Below are positions 12,001 to 22,675 of a stretch of 64,000 bases of DNA, piece after piece (position 1 is the first letter of the stretch; each line of letters opens with the position of its first letter). Both the position numbers and the translations under genes were made by a program. The notes beneath the pieces are model-generated. The model searched no databases and was not told the DNA's origin. It was given only the letters and a program-made list of their open reading frames with translations. Source of the stretch: Astragalus membranaceus (Eukaryota; Streptophyta; Magnoliopsida; Fabales; Fabaceae); assembly GCA_039519185.1 (NCBI GenBank), contig CM076847.1, forward strand, positions 28,021,251 to 28,085,250, written 5' to 3'.

Positions 12001-12026
12001 CCACCCCCCTGAGTGACCCAAATTGA
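9014..12026 (+). pseudogene. A reverse transcriptase, RNase H and integrase, disrupted
   Basis: Reverse transcriptase spans about 9400-10150, with RICMDYRKLNKATRKDHFPLP, MPFGLFNTPTTFQRCM and the catalytic FMDDFSVFG (about 9938-9964). A TAG at 10418-10420 replaces the glutamine expected after AVLG, and the same frame then continues as RNase H (HYTTTEKELLAVV, YTDHSAIKYL). Integrase follows, with its zinc region (CDKCQRMGN), DFMGPFPPS, SDEGTHF and GKIELSN. A frameshift with an in-frame TAA (about 11460-11478) and another shift near 11892 precede the end at TGA 12024-12026. The overall order matches an Athila pol. It is inactive as read. Confidence 0.9.
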
Positions 12027-12660
12027 TGAAAACCTTCCAGTCAGGCTGAGGACTCTTAAACCAAGCGCTACTGGGAGGCAGCCTAGAGGCTAACAATTTT
12101 TATTTTCAGTATTTTTTTACCAAGTTTCAGGAATAAAGGGAGAGCACGGATATTGAGATATTTAGATATCACCCTGTGCTGGCAGCATTGAGGGGTACAC
12201 CTGGTAGCAGTGCTGGTAGCACTGCGAGGTGCCGTTTCATGTAGAGCGCTAAGAAGGGATGTTTGAAATTTTAAAAGCATTAAGAGGTGCTGCGCTGGCA
12301 CTAGAGGCACTCAAGCGCGCGCAGAGGGCAGTTGGGCACTGACAGCTTGCGTCACCGTCGTGCTGTGCTGTCTTATCCAACACGCCAACCATCGCTTCAA
12401 CATCCCCTCCATGCCTAGCCTCTAACGCCTCACACCCATTAACTGCATAACTTCTCTTCTCCCCACGTTCACCACTCCCCACACCATAACTCCCCAGTGT
12501 CGAATACCAAACCGTCACCTCCCACGTCCCCCAACCGAAACCGCTCCACCATCATTAAATAGCAACCACCTTCACCACACCCCCCAGTGATAACCGCAAA
12601 ATCATCTTCCTTCACTACCGATACACAGAAGTTTCCCCCTTTCCTGAACCCTAAAACCCC
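12027..12660 (+). other. Spacer between A pol and third ORF
   Basis: No convincing coding signal. The beginning carries the words GCTGAGGACTCTTAAACC and GGGAGGCAGCCTAG, typical in my recollection of the stretch after Athila pol. The second half is C-rich and leads into the ATG at 12661. Confidence 0.6.
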
Positions 12661-13029
12661 ATGGCACCCAAAACCAAATCTCCATCCTCCAAATTTCAGA
12701 AACCCAAATCAAAGCCAGGGCCTACAGAAACCCTCGGCCGGCTACCGAGCAAGTACGCCATAGAGCTATACACCACTACCACCCAGAACCGCAACCCACT
12801 TCCAGAGAGAGGCATAGCACCCAAATCCCTAACCACAGCCTCAATAGAAATCTTCCGAGACCTACAATGGGAGGCTCTGACCAAGCAACCACCGTACATA
12901 CTCCCTGGACTCACTAGGGAGTTCTATGCTGGCGTCCCTGAAAAGCTCAAGGGAAAACCCGAGCCCACCTTCTCCGTGTTGCGAGTACGGTTGGTCTCCT
13001 TCGCTGCTGAAAGAATTAACGACGTGTTG
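12661..13029 (+). pseudogene. A third ORF, 5' part (plant transposon protein-like)
   Basis: Starts ATG at 12661 with a basic, proline-rich N-terminus (MAPKTKSPSSKFQKPKSK) and runs open to the T insertion, ending in VRLVSFAAERINDVL. It continues across the insertion at 22676 as GLPEVEETLE. Athila elements often carry an extra ORF after pol. The INxxLGLP block with the preceding V-F motif resembles the domain commonly annotated as putative plant transposon protein; its function is unknown. Element T breaks the ORF after codon 123, and the last residues read before T's first stop (CNAPK) come from the T LTR. Confidence 0.7.
13025..13029 (+). repeat. Target site duplication of T, left
   Basis: TGTTG immediately before the T LTR; the same five bases follow T at 22671-22675. 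This confirms integrase-mediated insertion and fixes both ends of the element. Confidence 0.95.
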
Positions 13030-15603
13030 TGTAACGCCCCAAAATAATTTAATTATTTATTTAATTAAATTATTTAAGGCTTACAATATTTATTTAATTT
13101 AATTAAATAATTCGAGTTTAAGTATTTTATTTTATTTTATTAGGAGGTGCTGTTACTATTTAAGTGGTGCGAGCAAGGGGCCGTGATCCACAATTAGGCC
13201 CGTGACCCACTTCTTTGGCATAGGAGTCGAATTATTTGGGGTCTAGGGAGTGAGTGGCAAAATTCACCCAAGTGAGAAAAGAAAGAAAAAGTAACGTAAG
13301 AAGGAGAGAAGAGGAGAGTTGCGAAGAGAAGGAGAAGAAGGGGCGAAGCTCAAAGAGAAGAAGAGGAGGCTCATTGGTGGTGCGCATTCTTCACTTGGAG
13401 CTTGGCTAGCAAATTCGATTTCCATAAGGTTAGGGGGTCCTCTTTTTGTTCTTAATACTTATGCGAATTGGGAATTGCTTAGGGTTAGGGTCCTAGGTTA
13501 GTTTCCATGATTGAATTGTGTTGTTGTTGAGAAATTATAATATTGTGATGTTGTTGTTGAATTAATATGTTGAGAATTCTATGATTGATGTTTGAATTGG
13601 GGCAATATGCGAATTGTAGACCAATTGTTTGAATATATGATTGTTGGTGATTATGTGGTGAAATTGGGAATTCTGGTGACATTTTGATTTTATTTATATA
13701 TAGGAGTGTTTTGGTGAATTTTAATTGGTAATTGAGAGTGGGAGAATTTCTGTTTGATGCCCCTAGGCGCCTTAGGCGCCATATGGATTGTTGCTGAAAA
13801 TTCTGTTTTGCGCCATGGTCATGGGCGCCAAGTGCCCAGCAGTGTGCTGTGCCAGTTTTCCAAAAATTCTGTTGCCTGTGTTGCCCAGCAGTGTGCTGTC
13901 CCTGTTGCCTGTGTTGCCTCCTGTGTTCCTGTGCTGCCAGTTTTGGCACTTGTTGCTTGAGTCATGGGCGCCAAGGGCCCCAAAGTTCTGGTGATAGTTT
14001 TGTGAAAATTGTTTTCAGGTTTTTATACTTGGGTAAAATGGCTCATGAAAACTGATTTTGGTCAAGAAAGGAGTTGAGTTGCGTAATTTCACTAGGTGCC
14101 TAGTGCATGGGCGCCAAAATTAAAGTTCAGCTTTTGATAAAATTTTTATTGAGTTTTCATGTCCTGAGCATTTGGCTCGTGTAAAATGAATTTCGAAGCA
14201 AAATGAGTTGTGTAGCATGTTGGCCTTAGGCGCCTAGTGCTTGGGCGCCATGTTGCTGCTGTTCCCTGGGCGCGCCTGTGCGCGTTGTTGCTTCTGGGCG
14301 CCAGCGCCTATGTGCGCGTGTTGCCTCTTGGGCGCCTAGCGCCTGTGCGCTGTTGCGCGCTTGTTTCCCTGGGCGCCTAGCGCCTGTGCGCTGTTGCGCG
14401 TGTTGCTCCTGGGCGCCAAGCGCCTATGCGCCTGTGCGCTGTTGCGTGTTGCCTCTCCTGGGCGCCAAGCGCCCATGCGCCAAGCGCTGTGTTGCCCCTG
14501 GGCGCCCAGCGCCCATGCGCCTGTTTCCATAATGTCTAACATTTTTCCTAAACTGTTTTTAATATAACTTTTGACTCGGTTATCCAAATTCAACGGTTCA
14601 AAATGCGTTTTGAAGCTAATTTCAGTGCCTATCCAATAGTCTCAATTTTATGCAAAAATAATTTATTTTCACTGGTGTTTCTGGCTGATGGTGTTCAAGT
14701 GTCCAAATGGCTATTTTTACCCACTTTTCCTATGTTGTGTCAATGTCCTAAGCTGGTCTATTTGAATTGGTGTTGGTGTGAGTGGTGAGCTGAATTGGTG
14801 AGTGTGATAGGGTGAGATTGGTGAGCAGAGGCTACGGCCTAATTTTGATTTGGTGAGCTGATTAATATACAATGGTGAGATCATGAATTTTAAATGATGA
14901 ATTGCTTGGACTTGGTGTGTTGTAATGCATTCCCATAGCATCTCATGGACATATGCATTATTGGTGAGCAGAGGCTACGGCCTAATTTTGATTTGGTGAG
15001 CAGAGGCTACGGCCTATTTGTATTGGTGACGGATCCGACATGCATGTACCCGTGGAGTTTGGGTTGCATTACATACATAATCATATATTATATAGTGCTG
15101 TTTGGAATTTAGTATGCTGATGCGAATGTTTCCTATCGTTATGAAATGGTGTGCCTGGTTTCCTTTTCCTATGCAGTGCTTGATTCTCATATGTTATTAA
15201 TTATGAAAAGAGACTCACCCTACTGCTTTTATGTTGCTTCTTATGTCGGCAACGTGCAGGTAATAGCGAGTGAAGGATTTCTTATGCCTTCGTCTGGTAG
15301 GAAGTGTCACGCTCTGAAACGTAGCACCAGGGGGGGTGTCCTTATGTTTATGCTTTATTTTCCTAAAACTGTTAGTTTTCATTGGTGATGTATTGGCTTT
15401 AATTTTGAACTGATTATTATTCCGCTGCTGATGGTGATTGGATTTAGTTGATGCGAACTAAACCTTTTTCTTATGGTGTTATGTATCTTGATTTTTATGG
15501 AGTAAGTGTAGCACTCACTTTAATTGTTTTCAAAAAAAAAAAAAAAAAAAAAAAGAGACTCTGATTTTATTAAAAGTAAAGTTATTAGAAAAGGGGTGTT
15601 ACG
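13030..15603 (+). repeat. T left LTR
   Basis: Starts TGTAACGCCCCAAAATAATT. Modules in order: an AT-rich start, a purine-rich tract from 13274, dyads of the GGCGCC type (13765-14530, densest from 14226), repeated GGTGAGCAGAGGCTACGGCC words (14819-15022), a 3' part shared with L1, and a run of 23 A at 15532-15554. It ends GTTACG rather than GTTACA. Confidence 0.9.
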
Positions 15604-15607
15604 TTAG

Positions 15608-15619
15608 TGGTATCAGAGC
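15608..15619 (+). promoter_or_regulatory. T primer binding site (tRNA-iMet)
   Basis: TGGTATCAGAGC lies 4 bp after the left LTR, matching the 3' end of initiator methionine tRNA. Confidence 0.9.
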
Positions 15620-15722
15620 AGTTCGGTCTGTCCGGCCAAGTCGTCTTGTCATAGTGTCTTATGACAAATAGAATTGTTAGATTAGTTCTAAATTTCTGTT
15701 TGTGCTGCAGTGATAGTTTGAA

Positions 15723-18700
15723 ATGGCCAGACGGGACGATGCTGCACTTGCTGCTGCCTTGCAGGCTATAGCCGGGGCGATGGGTAATATACCCGGTGCT
15801 GTTAATGATGGGACGCGCAATTTGGCTACGTTCCGGAGAGAGAATCCACCTGTCTTTAAGGGCAAGTATAATCCAGATGGTGCTTTGGCATGGCTGAAAG
15901 AGATTGAAAGAATATTCCGGGTCATGGATTGTGATGATGCGCAGAAGGTCAGGTATGGTACCCATACGCTGGCAGAGGAAGCTGATGATTGGTGGATGGA
16001 GGTGAGGCAGAGATTAGAAGCTGCTAATGAAGAGATAACTTGGGCTGTTTTCCGTAGAGAGTTCTTGCGGAAGTATTTTCCTGAAGATGTGAGAGGTAAG
16101 AAAGAAATAGAATTCCTTGAGCTGAAGCAAGGAAGCATGTCAGTGACAGAGTATGCTGCCAAGTTCACTGAATTGGCTAAGTTTTATCCCCATTATACTG
16201 ATGCTGATTCTGAGTTCTCAAAGTGTATTAAGTTTGAGAATGGGCTGAGGGCTGATATTAAGAAAGCTGTAGGGTACCAGAAGATTCGGGTATTCGCTGA
16301 TTTGATCGACAGTTGCAGGATATATGAGGATGATAGTAATGCTCACTCCAGGGTCATGAGGGATCTGAGGGGTAAGTTTCAGAACCGGGGTAAACCGTAT
16401 GAGGCTCCAGCTGGTAAGGGTAAGCAGAGGTATGCTGATAATAAGAAAGCAAGTGGGGGAGATGCCCCTGCGAAGGTTGTGTGCTACAGGTGTGGCAAGC
16501 CGGGTCACAAGAGTTTTGACTGCTCAGATAATAAATGTTTCAAGTGCGGTAAGGAAGGTCACGTGGCTGCGAAATGTGAGAAAAGGGATGTGGTGTGTTA
16601 CAATTGCGGGGAATCAGGTCATATTAGTACTAAGTGTACTAAGCCGAAGAAAGAGAAGTCCCATGGAAAAGTGTTTGCTCTCGCAGGATCAGAGGATACT
16701 AATGAGATTAGAGGTACATGTTTTATTAATGGTATTCCTTTGATTGCTATTATTGATACTGGTGCTACGCATTCGTTTATTGCTGCTTTGTGTGCTGAGA
16801 AATTGGACCTTGTTTTATCTTCTATGATGAGAGAGATGGTTATTGACACTCCAGCTAAGGGTTCAGTAACTACCTCTCTTGTGTGTGCTAAGTGCCCTCT
16901 GTCAATCTTCGGCAGAGATTTTCTTGTTGATCTTATTTGTTTGCCGTTGGGAGGGTTGGACGTCATTCTTGGTATGGACTGGTTAGTATTTAACCATGTG
17001 CATATTAATTGTTTCCGGAGATCTGTGAGTTTCTTTCCTCCCGAAGAGGAAGAATCAGTGTTGTTGCCTGCTGGTCATTTGCATAAGGTAATGAAGGAGG
17101 GAGTTCATCTGTTTGCTTTGATGGCGTCATTGTCTGCTGAGAATCAGGCAATCATTGAAAGGGTTCAAGTAGTGTGTGAGTTCCCTGAAGTGTTCCCAGA
17201 TGAAATTCCAAGTGTCCCGCCAGAGAGGGAGGTTGAGTTTGCCATTGACCTTATACCTGGTACTAGGCCTGTGTCTATGGCACCGTACCGAATGTCAGCC
17301 TCAGAGTTGTCTGAATTGAAAAAGCAATTAGAAGATCTGCTTGAGAAGAAATTTGTAAGGCCAAGTGTGTCACCGTGGGGTGCTCCGGTATTGTTAGTGA
17401 AAAAGAAGGACGGGAGCATGAGACTTTGTGTCGATTATAGGCAATTGAACAAAGTGACAATAAAGAACAGGTATCCGCTTCCCAGAATTGATGATCTGAT
17501 GGACCAGTTGGTAGGTGCTAAGGTGTTTAGTAAAATCGATTTGAGGTCAGGTTATCACCAGATCAAGGTAAAGGATGAAGACATTCAGAAAACCGCTTTC
17601 AGAACGAGATATGGGCACTATGAGTATTCTGTTATGCCGTTTGGGGTTACCAATGCGCCGGGTGTGTTTATGGAGTACATGAATCGTACTTTCCATAGTT
17701 ACCTGGATCGGTTTGTAGTGGTGTTTATTGACGACATTCTGGTGTATTCTAAGACAGAAGAGGAGCATGCAGAACATTTGAGGTTAGTGCTAGAAGTGTT
17801 GAAGGAAAAGAAATTGTATGCAAAATTGTCTAAGTGTGAGTTCTGGCTGAATGAAGTAGGTTTCCTTGGTCATATTATCTCTGGTAATGGTATAGCTGTG
17901 GACCCAGCCAAGGTTGATGCTGTGTCTCAATGGGAGAGCCCGAAGTCAGTTACAGAAATCAGAAGCTTCTTGGGATTAGCTGGTTATTATAGGAGATTTA
18001 TTGAAGGTTTCTCGAAGTTGGCACTTTCGTTGACTCAATTGACGTGTAAGGGAAAAGCTTTTGTGTGGGATGCACGCTGTGAGGAGAGCTTCAATGAGTT
18101 GAAGAAGAGGTTGACCACATCGCCCGTTTTGACTTTGCCTGTTCCTGATCGACCGTTTGTAGTATATTGCGATGCTTCCAAGATGGGTTTGGGAGGTGTA
18201 TTGATGCAAGAGGGTAAGGTAGTAGCTTATGCGTCCAGACAGTTGAGGACCCATGAGAAGAACTACCCTACTCATGATTTGGAACTAGCTGCAATTGTGT
18301 TTGTGCTGAAAATTTGGAGGCACTATCTGTATGGTACCAGATTTGAAGTGTTTAGTGACCACAAGAGTCTGAAATACTTGTTTGATCAGAAGGAGCTAAA
18401 TATGAGACAGAGACGTTGGTTAGAGTTGCTGAAGGATTACGATTTCGGCTTGAACTATCACCCCGGCAAAGCTAATGTCGTGGCTGATGCTTTAAGTCGG
18501 AAGAGTTTGCATATGTCGGCTTTGATGGTGAAAGAGTTAGAGTTGATTGAGCAGTTTCGGGACATGAGTCTGGTTTGTGAAGTGACACCGCAGAGTGTCA
18601 GATTGGGGATGTTGAAGATTGGCAATGAATTTTTGGTCAGTGTCCGAGAAGCCCAAAAGTCAGATGTAAAGTTGGTAGACCTGTTAGTTGTGAATGATCA

Positions 18701-20084
18701 AGGTGTGGATAGAGATTTCAAGTTAGATTCCCAAAGTGTATTGAGATTCAGAGATAGGATCTGCATTCCTGACGATGCTGAGATGAAGAGAATGATTCTT
18801 GAGGAGAGCCATAGGAGCAAGTTGAGTATTCATCCCGGGGCTACGAAAATGTACCAAGATTTGAAGAAAATGTTCTGGTGGCCTGGTATGAAGAAGGATG
18901 TGGCTCAGTTTGTGTATTCTTGTCTGACTTGTCAGAAGTCTAAGATTGAGCATCAGAAGCCTGCGGGGTTGATGCAACCATTGGAGATTCCGGAATGGAA
19001 ATGGGATAGCATTTCCATGGATTTTGTAACTGGTTTGCCAAATACAGTGAGAGGGTTTGATGCTATATGGGTGGTTGTGGACAGGTTGTCTAAGTCTGCT
19101 CATTTCTTACCAATTAATATGACTTATCCAGTTCCAAAGTTGGCAGAAATCTACATTAAGACTATTGTGAAGTTGCATGGCGTTCCGCTTAGTATTGTGT
19201 CTGATAGAGATCCAAGATTCACATCTGAGTTTTGGAAAAGTTTGCAGGAAGCTTTGGGTTCTAAGTTGAGGTTGAGCTCCGCTTATCATCCGCAGACAGA
19301 TGGTCAGACGGAGAGGACTATTCAGTCGTTAGAGGACTTGTTGAGGGCATGTGTTCTTGAGCAGGGAGGTTCATGGGATTCTCATCTTTCGTTGATAGAA
19401 TTCACCTATAACAACAGTTTTCACTCTAGTATTGGTATGGCACCGTTTGAGGCATTGTATGGTCGGAGATGTAGGACTCCGTTGTGTTGGTATGAATCTG
19501 GGGAGAGTGCAGTGTTGGGGCCTGAAATTGTGCGGGAAACAACTGAGAAGGTAAAATTAATCCGTGAGAAGATGAAAGCGTCGCAGAGTCGACAAAAGAG
19601 CTATCATGATAAGAGAAGGAAGGATTTAGAGTTTCAGGCCGGTGATCATGTGTTCCTGAGAGTCACTCCGGTGACTGGTGTTGGGCGTGCCTTGAAATCT
19701 AAGAAGTTAACTCCCCGTTTCATTGGTCCGTATCAGATTACGGAGAGGGTGGGAAGTGTTGCATATAGGGTGGCTTTGCCGCCTAATCTTTCAAACTTGC
19801 ATGACGTGTTTCACGTGTCACAACTTCGAAAGTATGTTCCGGACCCGTCCCATGTGATTCAGATGGATGAAGTAGAGGTGCGGAATAATCTCACCGTGGA
19901 GACTATGCCTGTGCGGATTGAAGATAGAGAAGTGAAGACTCTGAGAGGGAAAGAAATTCTTTTGGTGAAAGTGGTTTGGTTAGGAGCTGCTGGTGAGAGT
20001 ATGACTTGGGAGCTGGAGAGCAAGATGCGGGAGGCATATCCGGAGTTGTTTGATTCAGGTAATTTCGAGGACGAAATATTCTAA
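15723..20084 (+). CDS. gag-pol: T gag-pol polyprotein with chromodomain
   Basis: One 1,453-residue frame encodes the whole replication set. Residues about 35-220 are gag capsid (LxWLKEIERIF, DDWWMEV, FLRKYFPEDVR, LELKQGSMSVTEYAAKF). Three CCHC zinc knuckles lie at about 253-306. The protease active site IIDTGATHSF is near 343-352. Reverse transcriptase has DYRQLNKVTIKNRYPLP near 570 and the catalytic FIDDILVYSK near 669. RNase H follows (VYCDASKMGLGGVLM near 812, FSDHKSLKYL near 877). Integrase has an HHCC zinc region from about 1029 and D-D-E residues in MDFVTGLP, VSDRDPRF and TDGQTERTIQ. The C-terminal 60 residues (VKTLRGKEILLVKVVW, SMTWELE) are a chromodomain, which in this family steers insertion to marked chromatin. 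The ATG follows the leader by about 100 bp, and the stop TAA overlaps the polypurine tract. No damage is seen. Confidence 0.95.
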   Translation: MARRDDAALAAALQAIAGAMGNIPGAVNDGTRNLATFRRENPPVFKGKYNPDGALAWLKEIERIFRVMDCDDAQKVRYGTHTLAEEADDWWMEVRQRLEAANEEITWAVFRREFLRKYFPEDVRGKKEIEFLELKQGSMSVTEYAAKFTELAKFYPHYTDADSEFSKCIKFENGLRADIKKAVGYQKIRVFADLIDSCRIYEDDSNAHSRVMRDLRGKFQNRGKPYEAPAGKGKQRYADNKKASGGDAPAKVVCYRCGKPGHKSFDCSDNKCFKCGKEGHVAAKCEKRDVVCYNCGESGHISTKCTKPKKEKSHGKVFALAGSEDTNEIRGTCFINGIPLIAIIDTGATHSFIAALCAEKLDLVLSSMMREMVIDTPAKGSVTTSLVCAKCPLSIFGRDFLVDLICLPLGGLDVILGMDWLVFNHVHINCFRRSVSFFPPEEEESVLLPAGHLHKVMKEGVHLFALMASLSAENQAIIERVQVVCEFPEVFPDEIPSVPPEREVEFAIDLIPGTRPVSMAPYRMSASELSELKKQLEDLLEKKFVRPSVSPWGAPVLLVKKKDGSMRLCVDYRQLNKVTIKNRYPLPRIDDLMDQLVGAKVFSKIDLRSGYHQIKVKDEDIQKTAFRTRYGHYEYSVMPFGVTNAPGVFMEYMNRTFHSYLDRFVVVFIDDILVYSKTEEEHAEHLRLVLEVLKEKKLYAKLSKCEFWLNEVGFLGHIISGNGIAVDPAKVDAVSQWESPKSVTEIRSFLGLAGYYRRFIEGFSKLALSLTQLTCKGKAFVWDARCEESFNELKKRLTTSPVLTLPVPDRPFVVYCDASKMGLGGVLMQEGKVVAYASRQLRTHEKNYPTHDLELAAIVFVLKIWRHYLYGTRFEVFSDHKSLKYLFDQKELNMRQRRWLELLKDYDFGLNYHPGKANVVADALSRKSLHMSALMVKELELIEQFRDMSLVCEVTPQSVRLGMLKIGNEFLVSVREAQKSDVKLVDLLVVNDQGVDRDFKLDSQSVLRFRDRICIPDDAEMKRMILEESHRSKLSIHPGATKMYQDLKKMFWWPGMKKDVAQFVYSCLTCQKSKIEHQKPAGLMQPLEIPEWKWDSISMDFVTGLPNTVRGFDAIWVVVDRLSKSAHFLPINMTYPVPKLAEIYIKTIVKLHGVPLSIVSDRDPRFTSEFWKSLQEALGSKLRLSSAYHPQTDGQTERTIQSLEDLLRACVLEQGGSWDSHLSLIEFTYNNSFHSSIGMAPFEALYGRRCRTPLCWYESGESAVLGPEIVRETTEKVKLIREKMKASQSRQKSYHDKRRKDLEFQAGDHVFLRVTPVTGVGRALKSKKLTPRFIGPYQITERVGSVAYRVALPPNLSNLHDVFHVSQLRKYVPDPSHVIQMDEVEVRNNLTVETMPVRIEDREVKTLRGKEILLVKVVWLGAAGESMTWELESKMREAYPELFDSGNFEDEIF

Positions 20085-20096
20085 GTGGGGGAGAGT
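20083..20096 (+). promoter_or_regulatory. T polypurine tract
   Basis: AAGTGGGGGAGAGT directly before the right LTR, overlapping the gag-pol stop codon. Identical to the tract of L1. Confidence 0.85.
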
Positions 20097-22670
20097 TGTA
20101 ACGCCCCAAAATAATCTAATTATTTATTTAATTAAATTATTTAAGGCTTACAATATTTATTTAATTTAATTAAATAATTCGAGTTTAAGTATTTTATTTT
20201 ATTTTATTAGGAGGTGCTGTTACTATTTAAGTGGTGCGAGCAAGGGGCCGTGATCCACAATTAGGCCCGTGACCCACTTCTTTGGCATAGGAGTCGAATT
20301 ATTTGGGGTCTAGGGAGTGAGTGGCAAAATTCACCCAAGTGAGAAAAGAAAGAAAAAGTAACGTAAGAAGGAGAGAAGAGGAGAGTTGCGAAGAGAAGGA
20401 GAAGAAGGGGCGAAGCTCAAAGAGAAGAAGAGGAGGCTCATTGGTGGTGCGCATTCTTCACTTGGAGCTTGGCTAGCAAATTCGATTTCCATAAGGTTAG
20501 GGGGTCCTCTTTTTGTTCTTAATACTTATGCGAATTGGGAATTGCTTAGGGTTAGGGTCCTAGGTTAGTTTCCATGATTGAATTGTGTTGTTGTTGAGAA
20601 ATTATAATATTGTGATGTTGTTGTTGAATTAATATGTTGAGAATTCTATGATTGATGTTTGAATTGGGGCAATATGCGAATTGTAGACCAATTGTTTGAA
20701 TATATGATTGTTGGTGATTATGTGGTGAAATTGGGAATTATGGTGACATTTTGATTTTATTTATATATAGGAGTGTTTTGGTGAATTTTAATTGGTAATT
20801 GAGAGTGGGAGAATTTCTGTTTGATGCCCCTAGGCGCCTTAGGCGCCATATGGATTGTTGCTGAAAATTCTGTTTTGCGCCATGGTCATGGGCGCCAAGT
20901 GCCCAGCAGTGTGCTGTGCCAGTTTTCCAAAAATTCTGTTGCCTGTGTTGCCCAGCAGTGTGCTGTCCCTGTTGCCTGTGTTGCCTCCTGTGTTCCTGTG
21001 CTGCCAGTTTTGGCACTTGTTGCTTGAGTCATGGGCGCCAAGGGCCCCAAAGTTCTGGTGATAGTTTTGTGAAAATTGTTTTCAGGTTTTTATACTTGGG
21101 TAAAATGGCTCATGAAAACTGATTTTGGTCAAGAAAGGAGTTGAGTTGCGTAATTTCACTAGGTGCCTAGTGCATGGGCGCCAAAATTAAAGTTCAGCTT
21201 TTGATAAAATTTTTATTGAGTTTTCATGTCCTGAGCATTTGGCTCGTGTAAAATGAATTTCGAAGCAAAATGAGTTGTGTAGCATGTTGGCCTTAGGCGC
21301 CTAGTGCTTGGGCGCCATGTTGCTGCTGTTCCCTGGGCGCGCCTGTGCGCGTTGTTGCTTCTGGGCGCCAGCGCCTATGTGCGCGTGTTGCCTCTTGGGC
21401 GCCTAGCGCCTGTGCGCTGTTGCGCGCTTGTTTCCCTGGGCGCCTAGCGCCTGTGCGCTGTTGCGCGTGTTGCTCCTGGGCGCCAAGCGCCTATGCGCCT
21501 GTGCGCTGTTGCGTGTTGCCTCTCCTGGGCGCCAAGCGCCCATGCGCCAAGCGCTGTGTTGCCCCTGGGCGCCCAGCGCCCATGCGCCTGTTTCCATAAT
21601 GTCTAACATTTTTCCTAAACTGTTTTTAATATAACTTTTGACTCGGTTATCCAAATTCAACGGTTCAAAATGCGTTTTGAAGCTAATTTCAGTGCCTATC
21701 CAATAGTCTCAATTTTATGCAAAAATAATTTATTTTCACTGGTGTTTCTGGCTGATGGTGTTCAAGTGTCCAAATGGCTATTTTTACCCACTTTTCCTAT
21801 GTTGTGTCAATGTCCTAAGCTGGTCTATTTGAATTGGTGTTGGTGTGAGTGGTGAGCTGAATTGGTGAGTGTGATAGGGTGAGATTGGTGAGCAGAGGCT
21901 ACGGCCTAATTTTGATTTGGTGAGCTGATTAATATACAATGGTGAGATCATGAATTTTAAATGATGAATTGCTTGGACTTGGTGTGTTGTAATGCATTCC
22001 CATAGCATCTCATGGACATATGCATTATTGGTGAGCAGAGGCTACGGCCTAATTTTGATTTGGTGAGCAGAGGCTACGGCCTATTTGTATTGGTGACGGA
22101 TCCGACATGCATGTACCCGTGGAGTTTGGGTTGCATTACATACATAATCATATATTATATAGTGCTGTTTGGAATTTAGTATGCTGATGCGAATGTTTCC
22201 TATCGTTATGAAATGGTGTGCCTGGTTTCCTTTTCCTATGCAGTGCTTGATTCTCATATGTTATTAATTATGAAAAGAGACTCACCCTACTGCTTTTATG
22301 TTGCTTCTTATGTCGGCAACGTGCAGGTAATAGCGAGTGAAGGATTTCTTATGCCTTCGTCTGGTAGGAAGTGTCACGCTCTGATACGTAGCACCAGGGG
22401 GGGTGTCCTTATGTTTATGCTTTATTTTCCTAAAACTGTTAGTTTTCATTGGTGATGTATTGGCTTTAATTTTGAACTGATTATTATTCCGCTGCTGATG
22501 GTGATTGGATTTAGTTGATGCGAACTAAACCTTTTTCTTATGGTGTTATGTATCTTGATTTTTATGGAGTAAGTGTAGCACTCACTTTAATTGTTTTCAA
22601 AAAAAAAAAAAAAAAAAAAAAGAGACTCTGATTTTATTAAAAGTAAAGTTATTAGAAAAGGGGTGTTACA
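20097..22670 (+). repeat. T right LTR
   Basis: Same length (2,574 bp) and near-identical to the left LTR, including the 23-A run. It ends GTTACA and is followed by the TGTTG target duplication. Confidence 0.95.
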
Positions 22671-22675
22671 TGTTG
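22671..22675 (+). repeat. Target site duplication of T, right
   Basis: TGTTG, identical to 13025-13029. Confidence 0.95.

Larger units (their letters stand above)
13030..22670 (+). mobile_element. T: complete young Tekay/Del-like chromovirus
   Basis: A 9,641-bp element: two 2,574-bp LTRs, tRNA-iMet primer site, one uninterrupted gag-pol of 1,453 codons, polypurine tract and a perfect TGTTG target duplication. By eye I find only four differences between the LTRs: T/C near 13048, C/A near 13678, A/T near 15320, and G/A at the last base. It sits inside the third ORF of element A in the same orientation. Everything needed for autonomous transposition is visible, so it is a candidate active or very recently active element. 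Confidence 0.95.
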
